From the NCBI GenBank assembly GCA_963711505.1, contig CAVQEJ010000001.1, positions 1,054,001 through 1,118,000 on the forward strand: a DNA stretch of 64,000 bases, read 5' to 3'. Shown here one piece after another: positions 55,331 through 64,000 of this stretch; the stretch's first letter is position 1; every line of letters starts with the position of its first letter. Under the pieces are notes generated by a model. The model did no database searches, had not been told where the DNA came from, and saw only the letters and a program-made list of their open reading frames with translations. Origin of the DNA: JAGWRA01 sp963711505. Its GTDB lineage: Bacteria > Acidobacteriota > Vicinamibacteria > Vicinamibacterales > CAVVIG01. Position numbers and translations under genes: made by a program.

Positions 55331-55998
55331 ATGGATGCCACGACTGAATTGTTTCCGCCATCCGGGCGGGCGATCTCGCGGCCGTGCAGCGGCTCGTCGA
55401 GGCCGACGTCTCACTGGTGAACGCGCGCGACCCGCAGGGCGGGAGCGCCGTCCTCACCGCGGTCTACCACCGGCAGCCGGCGATCGCCCGGCTGCTGCGC
55501 GACCGCGGCGCGGTCCTCGACCTGTTCGATGCGGCCGCGGTCGGCGACGTCGCGGTCCTCGCCGGATTCCTGTCGGCCGACCCGGCGGCGGCGAACCGGT
55601 TCAGTCCCGACGGCTGGACGCCGCTGCACCTGGCGTCGTTCTTCGGGCAGGCGAAGGCGGTCGAGCTGCTGCTCGGCTACGGGGCGAGTCCGGCGGTGGT
55701 GTCGACCAACGCCACCGGCAACACGCCGCTGCATGCGGCGCTGGCCGGCGGGTACACGCTCGTGGCCGGGCTGCTGATGGGCGCGGGGGCCGAGGTCGAT
55801 GCGACCAGTGCGGGCGGCTGGCGCCCGCTGCACGTGGCGGTGAACGGCGGGCACCTCGACGGCGTGAAGGTGCTGGTGGCGCAGGGGGCCGACGTGAACA
55901 CCGCCAACGACGCCGGTCAGACGCCGCTGGCGGTCGCCACGCAGAAGAACCAGAAGGCGATCGTCGAGTTCCTGCTCAGGCAGGGCGCGCTCGCCTGA
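55331..55998 (+). CDS. ankyrin-repeat protein, frameshifted near the start
   Basis: About 222 aa. ATG 55331 opens MDATTEL, and after one lost base near 55349 the natural sequence AAIRAGDLAAVQRLVEADVS continues. Six ankyrin repeats follow: AVLTAVYHRQPAIARLLRDR, DGWTPLHLASFFGQAKAVEL, GNTPLHAALAGGYTLVAGLL, GGWRPLHVAVNGGHLDGVKV and AGQTPLAVATQKNQKAIVEF. It is cytoplasmic (no signal) and a protein-interaction scaffold; the partner is unknown. Confidence 0.8.
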
Positions 55999-56009
55999 GC
56001 CGGCCCGGA

Positions 56010-56522
<513 letters not shown>

Positions 56523-56549
56523 TGAAGATCCTTTCTGACGATGAGTCTT

Positions 56550-56635
56550 GTAGGGATAGGCGATAGGCGATAGGCGATAGGCGGAATGGGGCAGGCGATA
56601 GCGCCATCGGCCCCATCCCCACCGCCTATCCCTAC
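56550..56635. repeat. GATAGGC heptamer array inside a long inverted repeat
   Basis: Four perfect GATAGGC units (56555-56582) form part of the left arm of an inverted repeat: GTAGGGATAGGC (56550-56561) and GCCTATCCCTAC (56624-56635). An inner pair, ATGGGGC/GCCCCAT, lies between them. It sits 3 bp from the amidase stop and 28 bp from the cyclophilin start, so it probably terminates the amidase transcript. Confidence 0.65.
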
Positions 56636-56637
56636 CG

Positions 56638-58414
56638 CTACAGCCTGTGCGACAGCTTGAGCGTCTTCTGCAGCTCGGGATTCATGGTATGCCAGCGCGT
56701 CGCCTCCTGGTAGGCGAGCGCCACGCGCAGGGCGGTGGCTTCGCCGTAGAGCCGGCCGGTCACCATGATGGCCTGCGGCATGCCGTCGATGAAGCCGCAC
56801 TTCTGCACGACGGCCGGGTGACCGGTGAAGTTGGTGATCGTCAGGCTCGCGCTGCGCGTCGGCGACAGGAAGACGTCGTACTGCGACATCAGGTCGCCCA
56901 TCTGGTGCATCAGCAGCCGGCGCGCCCGCTGGCCGCGCAGGTACTCGACCGCCGGGATGAAGCGGGCCGTCCGGAACGAGTTCGGCCAGTCCCGCGGCCC
57001 CTGCTGCACCATCTGATCGATGCCGCGGCTGCGCGTGAGGTCGTCGAACGCGGCACCCGCCTCCGCGTCGAGGCAGAAGCCGAGCGCCCGGGCGGGAAAG
57101 TCGGGCAGCTCGATCGGCTCGAGCGTCGCCCCGAGCGTGCGGAAGACGGCGAGCGCGTCCTGCAGCAGCTTCCGCTGCTCCTCCCAGTGATTCGGCTGGC
57201 CGGGCCGGAACGCCGGCGGCCCCTCCTCGAACTCCTGCTTCACGTACCCGATGCGCAGCGACGAGAGCGGCACGTCGGGATTCCAGTCGAACGGCGCATC
57301 GACGACCGACGTGTCGTGCCCGTCGCTGCCATAGATCGCATTCAGCACGAGCGCGCAGTCCTGGACGTTGCGCGCCATCGGTCCGAGCTTGTCCATCGTC
57401 CAGCTGAGCGCCATGGCGCCGTGGCGGCTCACGCGGCCGTAGGTCGGCCGCAGCCCCACCACGCCGCACGTGCTCGACGGCGAGACGATCGAGCCGAGCG
57501 TCTCGGTGCCGATCGCGAAGCCGACGAGGCCGGCGCCCGTCGACGCGCCCGGGCCGGCCGACGATCCGCTCGAATCCCTTCTCGACGTCCCACGGATTGC
57601 GCGTCTTGCCGCCGAACCAGACGTCGCCCTGCGCGAGCGCCCCCATCGACAGCTTCGCCACGAGCACGGCACCGGCGTCACGCAGCCGCTCGACGACCGT
57701 GGCGTCGTAGTCGATCATCTGGTGCTCGTAGGGCTTGGCCCCCCACGTGGTGCGGATCCCCCTGGTGGCGAGCAGGTCCTTGCCGCCCCAGGGGATGCCG
57801 TGCAGCGGACCGCGGTAGCGGCCGGCCGCGATTTCGCGGTCGGCCTGCGCGGCCTGCGCGAGCGCGAGATCCTCGGTGAGCGTGATGACGCAGTGCAGCG
57901 TGCGGCCCGTACTGCTTCAGCCGCGCGAGGTACATCTTCGTGAGGTCGGTCGACGTCACGGCGCGCGACTGCAGCAGCGGCGCCAGCGCCACGACCGGCA
58001 TGAAGGCGAGCTCGTCGAGCGACCCGCCGACGTGGACCGCCGGATGCGAGACCTTCAGCGGCGCGTTGCGCGTCACCTTCCCGGTCGGCTGCTGGCCGGC
58101 GAGGTACGGCCGGAAGGTGACCGCCGGTTCCGTGTCGAGCGGGACGGGCAGCTTGCGCAGCGTCTCGTAGCTCTCGAGGTTGTCGCCGAGGCCCTGCAGC
58201 GCCATCGCGTCCTCGGCGGCCGTGAAGTGCACGCCGTCGATCGCCTCGGCCGCCTTCACCGCCTGCTCGCCGACCGGCGGTGTCCGCTCGGCCTGCCGCG
58301 CCAGGGCGGGTGTGGCCAGCCCGACGGCCACGGCAGCCGGGACGGTCTTCAGGAAGCGGCGGCGGTCGACACCGTCGGTCGAGGCGGGGGGGCGGGGTCG
58401 GCGGTCGGGCTCAT
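56638..58414 (-). CDS. exported (Tat) amidase-signature enzyme, frameshifted
   Basis: About 591 aa. ATG 58414 (AGGAG upstream) leads to a twin-arginine signal, GVDRRRFLKTVPAAVAVGLA, after a shift in a C-run near 58390. Amidase-signature triad: the Lys in GIPWGGKDLLATRG, the cis-Ser region SAGPGASTGAGLVGFAIGTE, and SIVSPSSTCGVVGLRPTYGR with the nucleophile-loop residues. Further shifts are near 57905 and 57580. The C-terminal half is intact (DVFLSPTRSASLTITNFTGH). It hydrolyses an amide in the periplasm; the substrate is unknown. Confidence 0.85.
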
Positions 58415-58433
58415 CGAGTGGGCTCCTCTTCAG

Positions 58434-58504
58434 TCGGGGCTCTGCCCCGAGCCCCGGCTCGCTTCACTCGCTCGCGCCATCGGCTCGCTCCGTTCGCTCG
58501 CGGG
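58434..58504 (-). repeat. dispersed palindromic repeat, inverted relative to 60890-60963
   Basis: About 71 bp lying just upstream of the amidase start. Read on the minus strand it matches 60890-60963 with only a handful of differences. It contains the perfect hairpin TCGGGGC-TCT-GCCCCGA. Confidence 0.75.
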
Positions 58505-58599
58505 CGCGCGGTGCGCGCCGACGGGCTTGGCCCCGCGCAAACCGTAGCACAATTCCGGTCGATTCGACTCGGGTCGGGAATCTTTGACACACTGAAGTC

Positions 58600-60837
58600 A
58601 TGACTTCCCGAAATAACGCTCTGGAGCTCGATCGTGCCCTCGATCGGCTGGCGGCCGGTGCCCATCACGACCCGTTCGGCGTATTGGGACCGCATCGGGA
58701 CGCCGACGGCCGGGGCTTCGTCATCCGGACCTTCCAGCCGGCGGCCCGGGCCGTCGAGGTGCGCCTGCCGGGCGCGCGCGGCACGGCGGCCGCCGGTGAC
58801 CTTGCCATGGAGCGTCGCGGACCGGAGGGCCTGTTCGAGGCGCTCGTCGAGACGAGCGCCCAGGAGGTGCCCGACTACCGGCTGCGGGTCACCTGGTACG
58901 ACGGCGCGGTCTCCGAGGTGGACGATCCGTACCGCTACGGCCGCGTGCTCACCGAGTACGACCTGCACCTGCTCGCCGAAGGCACGCACTATCAGTCCTA
59001 CGAGAAGCTGGGCGCGCACGTGATCACGCAGGGCGCCGCCACCGGCGTCCACTTCGCCGTCTGGGCGCCGAACGCGGAGCGGGTGAGCGTGATCGGCGAC
59101 TTCAACGGCTGGGACGGCCGCGTGCACCCGATGCGGCTGCTGCAGCCCAACGGCGTCTGGGAGCTGTTCGTGCCGGGGCTCGCCGACGGCGAGAAGTACA
59201 AGTTCGAGATCCGCTCGCGCGACACCGGGCACGTGCAGCAGAAGGTCGATCCGTACGCCCGCGCCTTCGAGGTGCCGCCGCGATCGGCGTCGATCGTCTG
59301 GCACGACCGCGGCTACGCGTGGGACGACGCCGACTGGATGGCCGCGCGCCGCGAGGCCGACCACTGGTTCGACCGGCCGCTCTCGATCTACGAGGTGCAC
59401 CTGGGCTCGTGGGCGCGGGTGCCGGAGGAAGGGAACCGGATGCTGACGTACCGCGAGCTGGCCGATCGGCTCGTGCCGTACGTGCAGGAACTGGGCTACA
59501 CGCACATCGAGCTGCTGCCGGTCATGGAGCATCCCTTCTCGGGATCGTGGGGCTACCAGGTGATCGGCTTCTTCGCGCCGACGAGCCGGCACGGCACGCC
59601 GGACGACTTCAAGGCGTTCGTCGACGCCTGCCACCGGGCCGGGATCGGCGTCATCCTCGACTGGGTGCCGGGGCACTTCCCGAAGGATACGCACGGGCTC
59701 GCGCGGTTCGACGGCACCGCGCTCTACGAGCACGCGGATCCGCGGCAGGGCGAGCACCGCGAGTGGGGGACGCTCGTCTTCAACTACGGCCGGAACGAGG
59801 TGCGGAACTTCCTGCTGTCGAGCGCGCTGAGCTGGCTCGACGAGTACCACGTCGACGGCCTCCGCGTGGACGCGGTCGCGTCGATGCTCTACCTGGATTA
59901 CTCGCGGAAGGAAGGCGAGTGGGTGCCGAACGAGTACGGCGGCCGCGAGAACCTGCCCGCCATCAGCTTCCTCCAGCAGATGAACACGCTGACGCACGCG
60001 CGCTATCCGGGCACGGTCACCGTCGCGGAGGAGTCGACGGCGTTCCCGGGCGTCAGCCGGCCGGTGCACCTCGGCGGGCTGGGTTTCACCTACAAGTGGA
60101 ACATGGGCTGGATGCACGACATCCTCGAGTACGCCCAGGCCGACCCGGTCCACCGCCGGTGGCAGCACAACCATCTGACCTTCTCGATGCTCTACGCCTT
60201 CACCGAGAACTTCGTCCTGCCCTTCTCGCACGACGAGGTGGTGCACGGCAAGCGGTCGATGCTCGACAAGATGCCGGGCGACGCCTGGCAGAAGGCGGCG
60301 AACCTGCGCGCGCTCTACGCCTTCATGTACGCCCACCCCGGCAAGAAGCTGCTGTTCATGGGGAGCGAGTTCGGCCAGTGGCGCGAGTGGAACGCGGAGC
60401 AGAGCCTCGACTGGGACGTGGCCGGCTCGCCGCTGCACGCCGGCATCCGCCAGTGCGTCCGCGACCTGAACACCTGCTACCGCGACGAGCCGTCCTGGCA
60501 CCAGGTCGACTTCGACCCGGCCGGCTTCCAGTGGATCGACTGCACCGACAACGAGAACAGCGTCGTGTCGTTCATCCGCCGCGCGCGGAACCCGCACGAC
60601 TACACCGTGCTGGTGTTCAACCTGACGCCGGTGCCGCGCGAGCGCTACCGGATCGGCGTCCCCGAGGGCGGCTGGTACCGCGAGGTGCTCAACAGCGACA
60701 GCGCCGCCTACGGCGGCAGCAACATGGGCAATGACGGCGGGGTGACGGCCGACCCGGTCGGGGCCCACGGCCAGCCGCACTCGTTGCTGCTGACGCTGCC
60801 GCCGCTCGCCGGCCTCGTGCTGAAGCCGGCCCGGTAG
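58600..60837 (+). CDS. glgB: 1,4-alpha-glucan branching enzyme (GH13, CBM48)
   Basis: 745 aa, intact. It introduces alpha-1,6 branches into glycogen. N-domain: HHDPFGVLGPHRDADGRGF; CBM48: VHFAVWAPNAERVSVIGDFN then GWDGRVHPMRLL. GH13 core regions: VILDWVPGHFPKD, GLRVDAVASMLYLDYSRKEG with nucleophile D424, VTVAEESTAFPGVS with acid/base E477, and LPFSHDEVVHGKRSMLDKMP with D545. GSEFGQWREWN is a GlgB hallmark. The short upstream region has no Shine-Dalgarno I can see. An inverted pair of 70-bp repeats brackets the gene. Confidence 0.96.
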   Translation: MTSRNNALELDRALDRLAAGAHHDPFGVLGPHRDADGRGFVIRTFQPAARAVEVRLPGARGTAAAGDLAMERRGPEGLFEALVETSAQEVPDYRLRVTWYDGAVSEVDDPYRYGRVLTEYDLHLLAEGTHYQSYEKLGAHVITQGAATGVHFAVWAPNAERVSVIGDFNGWDGRVHPMRLLQPNGVWELFVPGLADGEKYKFEIRSRDTGHVQQKVDPYARAFEVPPRSASIVWHDRGYAWDDADWMAARREADHWFDRPLSIYEVHLGSWARVPEEGNRMLTYRELADRLVPYVQELGYTHIELLPVMEHPFSGSWGYQVIGFFAPTSRHGTPDDFKAFVDACHRAGIGVILDWVPGHFPKDTHGLARFDGTALYEHADPRQGEHREWGTLVFNYGRNEVRNFLLSSALSWLDEYHVDGLRVDAVASMLYLDYSRKEGEWVPNEYGGRENLPAISFLQQMNTLTHARYPGTVTVAEESTAFPGVSRPVHLGGLGFTYKWNMGWMHDILEYAQADPVHRRWQHNHLTFSMLYAFTENFVLPFSHDEVVHGKRSMLDKMPGDAWQKAANLRALYAFMYAHPGKKLLFMGSEFGQWREWNAEQSLDWDVAGSPLHAGIRQCVRDLNTCYRDEPSWHQVDFDPAGFQWIDCTDNENSVVSFIRRARNPHDYTVLVFNLTPVPRERYRIGVPEGGWYREVLNSDSAAYGGSNMGNDGGVTADPVGAHGQPHSLLLTLPPLAGLVLKPAR

Positions 60838-60889
60838 GCGCGGACTTCCAGGGAGAAGGCCGGGCGTAGCCCGGCGGCCCGCACGGCGG

Positions 60890-60963
60890 GCCCGCGAACG
60901 GAACGGAGCGAGCCGCATGGCGCGAGCGAGTGAAGTGAGCCGGGGTTCGGGGCGGAGCCCCGA
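60890..60963 (+). repeat. dispersed palindromic repeat, partner of 58434-58504
   Basis: Starts GCCCGCGAACGGAACGGAGC and ends GGGCGGAGCCCCGA. The MFS gene's GTG start follows immediately, so the repeat may supply or disrupt its leader. Confidence 0.75.
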
Positions 60964-62256
60964 GTGAAGCGACGCTTCGCGCGTTGGCGGGAGGCGAGGG
61001 GGACTGCAGTCACCCTCGTGACGATGGCCACCTTCGTCGACCTGGTGGCCTACTCGGTCGCCTTCCCGGTGCTGCCCGACTTCGCGCGCCGTCTCGGCGC
61101 GAGCCCGACGCTCATCGGCCTGCTCTTCGCCTCGTTCGGCGCCACGCTGCTCGCCGTCTCGCTGCCGATGGGAGCGGTGTCCGACCGGATCGGCCGGAAG
61201 GGGCCGCTCATCGGCGGCCTCGTCACGCTCGCCGCCGCCACCGCCCTCTTCGCCTTCTCGCGCAGCCTGCCGTTGCTCTTCGCCGCCCGCCTGCTGCAGG
61301 GCGCGGCCGACGCCGTCACCTGGGTCGTCGGCTTCGCACTGATTGCCGACCTGTACGGCCCGGCCGAGCGGGGCCGCGTGATGGGGCTCGTCATGTCGGG
61401 CACGAGCTTCGGCGTCATGATCGGTCCGTCGATCGGCGGCTGGCTCTACCAGATCGGCGGCATGGAGCTGCCGTTCCTCTTCGTGGCGGGCATGGCGGCG
61501 GTGAATGCCGCGCTGCTGCTGTTCCTCCGGCTGCCGGGCAGGCACGCAGCCGCCGAGCACGTCGCCATGCGCACCGTGCTGCGCGCACCGGCCGTGGCGG
61601 CCTGCTCGGCGGCCGTCGTGGCCGGCGCCGCGACGCTCGCCATGCTGGAACCGGTGCTGCCGCTGTTCTTCGCCCAGCGCCTGGGACTCGGCCCGGCGGC
61701 CATCGGCCTGCTGTTCGGCCTGGCGGCCACCGCGTCGATCGGGCTGCCGCCGATCTACGGCCGGCTCGTCGATCGGTGGGGCGGGCGCCGCCTCACGTTC
61801 CTCGGTCTGATCCTCACGGCCTGCCTGTTGCCGCTCATCGCGCTGACGTGGAGCATGGCGTCGGCGGGCGCCTTCGTCATCATCGTCTGGGCGGCGGCCG
61901 CGCTGATCATCACGCCGTCGCTCGCCTACATGGCCGAAGCCGTGTCGACCGCCGGCATCCGCGCGTACGGCGTCGCGTACGGCGCCTACAACGTCGCCTG
62001 GGCCTGCGGCCTGCTGACCGGCCCGGCGCTCGGCGGCTTCCTGTTCGAGCGGATTGGCTTCGGCCCGCTCGTGCTCGCCTGGTCGCCGGCGCTCATCGTG
62101 GTGACGGTGCTCATCGCGAGGGTGAAGGTGCACGACGCCTGCGGCCAGTCGAGTCCCGAGTCCATGGAGAGCCGACGGGCTCGAGCCATCGCCGCGTGCG
62201 AGTTCGCGCCGGGGGGAGGCTCCGCTTTCGACTTAGCCCAGGGTTCTTCGGGCTAA
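60964..62256 (+). CDS. MFS transporter
   Basis: A 430-aa polytopic protein, intact, with twelve hydrophobic segments. MFS motif A between TM2 and TM3 is GAVSDRIGRKGPLIGG; the second half repeats it as GRLVDRWGGRRLTFLG. Other stretches: LVAYSVAFPVLPDFARRLGA, AGSATLAM-like central helix pair, and GVAYGAYNVAWACGLLTGPA. This is the drug:H+ or sugar-efflux type; the substrate is unknown. GTG 60964 lies right at the end of a repeat with no Shine-Dalgarno; ATG 61024 (MATFVDLVAY) is an alternative start. Confidence 0.85.
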   Translation: MKRRFARWREARGTAVTLVTMATFVDLVAYSVAFPVLPDFARRLGASPTLIGLLFASFGATLLAVSLPMGAVSDRIGRKGPLIGGLVTLAAATALFAFSRSLPLLFAARLLQGAADAVTWVVGFALIADLYGPAERGRVMGLVMSGTSFGVMIGPSIGGWLYQIGGMELPFLFVAGMAAVNAALLLFLRLPGRHAAAEHVAMRTVLRAPAVAACSAAVVAGAATLAMLEPVLPLFFAQRLGLGPAAIGLLFGLAATASIGLPPIYGRLVDRWGGRRLTFLGLILTACLLPLIALTWSMASAGAFVIIVWAAAALIITPSLAYMAEAVSTAGIRAYGVAYGAYNVAWACGLLTGPALGGFLFERIGFGPLVLAWSPALIVVTVLIARVKVHDACGQSSPESMESRRARAIAACEFAPGGGSAFDLAQGSSG

Positions 62257-62288
62257 GTCGACTGGAAACGCGCCAGCGGCGCGTTTCC
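62229..62288 (+). terminator. two perfect hairpins at the end of the MFS gene
   Basis: 62229-62260 pairs CGACTTAGCCC with GGGCTAAGTCG (11 bp) and contains the MFS stop codon. 62264-62288 pairs GGAAACGCGCC with GGCGCGTTTCC (11 bp) around AGC. Tandem perfect stems suggest efficient termination. Confidence 0.7.
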
Positions 62289-62462
62289 CGCGGAGGGGCC
62301 CCGGCGCCATTGAACCAATGCTCCAGTCCCCGCCCTTCGTGCCGATTGTTCTCAAGAAGAGCTGGATGCTGGCAGCCTGTGTCGTGTATAAGGGTTCTCC
62401 AAATCCGCTGAGTGTCGCCCCCTCGCGGGCTGGGCCGCCACGTGGACGAGAGGGATACTCGC

Positions 62463-63720
62463 ATGCATCCGTCGCCATTCGTTCGACGTGTCGCCGCCGT
62501 CGCCGGCGCGCTCGCCATCGCCTGGACCGCGTCGGCCGTCTGCGCGCGGGCCGCCGACCGCGAGGTGCTGGTCGCGCAGCACCTGGTCAACTCGACGCCG
62601 TCGAACGATCGCGTCGCGCACGAGCTGCAGGGGGCGATCCTGGACGACCTGTACGCGTCGGGCCTCTCGAAAGGCGTGCTCTGCTACGACGTGATCAGCC
62701 GCGGCGATATCGGAGCGCTCCTGACGCTGGAGGAGCGGCGCGAGCTGCTCGGTGACGACTCGAACGCGGACACGACGTTCCAGAACCTGCAGCGGGTCGT
62801 GTCGGCGCCGTACCTCGCGACGCTGGCGATCAACCGGATCAACGACCGTTACATCGATCATCGGCACCGTGCTCGACGTCGACGCGAGCCGCGCGTTCGC
62901 CCGTGCCGAGCGCGACGCCACTCGCGAGGAGGATCTCGCCACGCTGATTCCGCAGATCGGCGAGGAGCTCGGCCGCAAGCTCCCGTGCTACGTCCAGGTC
63001 GTCGGCAAGCGGCGAGATCGACCTGAGCAGGATCACGCAGGCGACGAGCGGCCGCCTCGGGTTCGACATGACGCTCTTCCAGGCCCTCGCGCCCATGGCT
63101 CTGGGTGGCGAGCCGACGTTCACCGGGGTCGTCACCGAGTCCGGACACGATTACGTTCCGGGCCGAGATCGCGACCGACAAGACGACGATGAGCGGCAAG
63201 GCGAGCTGGAAGGTCGCGATCTCCGCGCCCAGGCGTCACCATGGCGTCGAAGGAAGCCGACGGCGTCATCACGCGTGCCCCCTACACCCTGTCGTTCGAC
63301 GAGGATTTCTCGGGCCCGTACGACGAGGGGACACGGACAGCGAAGTTCGACGAGGAGCTGTCCGATCGCGCGCCGGAGAGCAACGGGCCGGGGACCGCGG
63401 ACGTCACGCTGAAGGATCGGCTCGCCGCGTTCGGCGACCTGGCCAACGGGCTCAGCGCGATGGTGCAGGCCCTCACCGGTACCGATCCATCGGCGCAGGC
63501 CAGGCAGCAGCAGGCCGCCGAAGACCCGAACATGCAGCTCTCGCCCGATCTGCACCATGCGGTGGTGACGCTGCCGGACCCGAAGCATCAGGATTCGGCC
63601 TATTTCAGGCTGGCCTTCCCCGTGAACCTGAAGAAGCAGGACGACACGCATGTGACCGGCACCGACGAGATCGGGACGTTCGATTACGTCGTGCGGGTGA
63701 CGGCCAGACCTCCGCAGTGA
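62463..63720 (+). CDS. exported hypothetical protein, possible CsgG/LpoB-like domain, frameshifted
   Basis: About 418 aa. ATG 62463 follows GAGAGGGA. Signal peptide: RVAAVAGALAIAWTASAVCA. Then VLVAQHLVNSTPSNDRVAHE, LQGAILDDLYASGLSKGVLC, LATLAINRINDRYI, and after a shift near 62860 GTVLDVDASRAFARAERDAT then LIPQIGEELGRKLPCYVQVV. Short segments follow in other frames up to 63240, and the last 150 aa (DGVITRAPYTLSFDEDFSGP, FRLAFPVNLKKQDDTHVTGT) are in one frame. The front half resembles CsgG/FlgO/LpoB-like lipoprotein folds but carries no lipobox. Three or four single-base breaks. Function unknown. Confidence 0.55.
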
Positions 63721-63723
63721 TGC

Positions 63724-63746
63724 GCGCGGGCCCGTCCCGCCCGCGC
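63724..63746 (+). terminator. perfect 8-bp GC hairpin after the secreted protein gene
   Basis: GCGCGGGC pairs with GCCCGCGC around a 7-nt loop, 3 bp after the stop at 63720. There is no T-run. Confidence 0.5.
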
Positions 63747-64000
63747 CTCCCGCCCGGTTCCCGCCGGAATCGTCATGGCGATGACGATTCAGTCATGCGT
63801 CAGAACGCGCCACACCCGAAGAGCCCGGAAGCGGCGAACGGTGCGCGGCCCCCCGGTCGGGCCGCATCCTTGCTTCACGCACGAACACGCCCGGAGCATC
63901 GGCACGGATGGCGTCCGGCTGGCTTCGCGGTGGAGGTACAATCTCGAGCCGTGCCCTCGGCTGGGCCGCGCCGGCATGCCACCGGCGTCAGCCCGCCGGT
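63747..64000 (+). other. terminal region, possible promoter for a gene beyond the window
   Basis: No complete gene. TACAAT at 63937-63942 is followed 8 nt later by an open GTG frame that runs off the end. This resembles the leaderless starts elsewhere in the window, but too little sequence remains to judge. Confidence 0.25.

Noticed and set aside
58411..62133. A 1,240-aa open frame on the minus strand
   Set aside because: It is antisense to intact glgB and the MFS gene, is dominated by Arg/His/Asp, and shows no domain. Long antisense frames are expected at this GC content.
63789..63977. A 62-aa minus-strand frame at the window end
   Set aside because: No coding character and no ribosome binding site; it overlaps a promoter-like element.

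Overview
The window is about 64 kb of GC-rich bacterial chromosome. It has no rRNA, CRISPR array or plasmid genes, and a single tRNA. Gene content points to an Acidobacteriota lineage close to Vicinamibacteria: a DUF1592/DUF1552 cytochrome pair, several secreted YncE-like propellers, a sortilin-like BNR protein, a large secreted M14 carboxypeptidase, an ADOP-type permease remnant, a secreted creatininase and a GGT. This placement is inference from gene families, since no marker gene is present. An important caveat is that about half of the larger genes carry one or more single-base frameshifts while both halves keep clear family sequence. These look like assembly or base-calling errors, so such genes are given as one feature with the shift noted.

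Layout. 1-6.8 kb: YncE-like propellers, small stress proteins (DUF3309-like, CsbD), a glycosyltransferase and two membrane proteins. 6.8-13 kb: an inorganic-carbon (DAB) locus read leftward, dabA - dabB - a second NuoM-like antiporter subunit, divergent from an ArsR-family regulator across an AT-rich operator/promoter island. 13-20 kb: TPR protein, OB-fold-like secreted protein, creatininase, fasciclin protein, SDR, VanZ, GNAT and tadA. 20.1-22.2 kb: tRNA-Ser(CGA), a ParE-type toxin-antitoxin pair and an IS3-family element, which together look like an insertion hotspot. 22.5-28 kb: DUF1592 multi-domain cytochrome, DUF1552 Tat protein and a convergent YncE-like propeller. 28.5-36 kb: an unrecognised 402-aa protein, a VPS10/BNR protein and a divergent M14 peptidase. 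36-43.4 kb: lipoprotein, yeast-type cytosine deaminase, permease remnant, mazEF, CusF-like protein, GlxA-type regulator divergent from an ABM monooxygenase, cysteine synthase, DinB, histone-H1-like and sll1863-like stress proteins. 43.4-49.5 kb: glycogen phosphorylase, 2-oxoacid:ferredoxin oxidoreductase (korAB) and a ferritin-like protein. 49.7-64 kb: M28 peptidase, GGT, zinc-ribbon protein, DUF4239, ankyrin protein, cyclophilin, Tat amidase, glgB, MFS transporter and a secreted protein.

How the genes work together. glgP and glgB provide glycogen turnover, korAB handles ferredoxin-linked 2-oxoacid chemistry, and the DAB locus would raise intracellular bicarbonate for carboxylations. Many other genes are exported hydrolases (M14, M28, GGT, amidase, creatininase), which fits a peptide- and amino-acid-scavenging heterotroph.

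Intergenic DNA is unusually patterned. At least nine arrays have a 7-bp period with a different unit at each site. A roughly 45-60 bp palindromic repeat occurs three times, an inverted pair of about 70-bp repeats brackets glgB, and there are several perfect hairpin terminators. Four genes (arsR, tadA, the 20.4-kb antitoxin and mazE) have a TANNNT box ending 7-9 nt before the start codon and no Shine-Dalgarno, which suggests leaderless transcripts.
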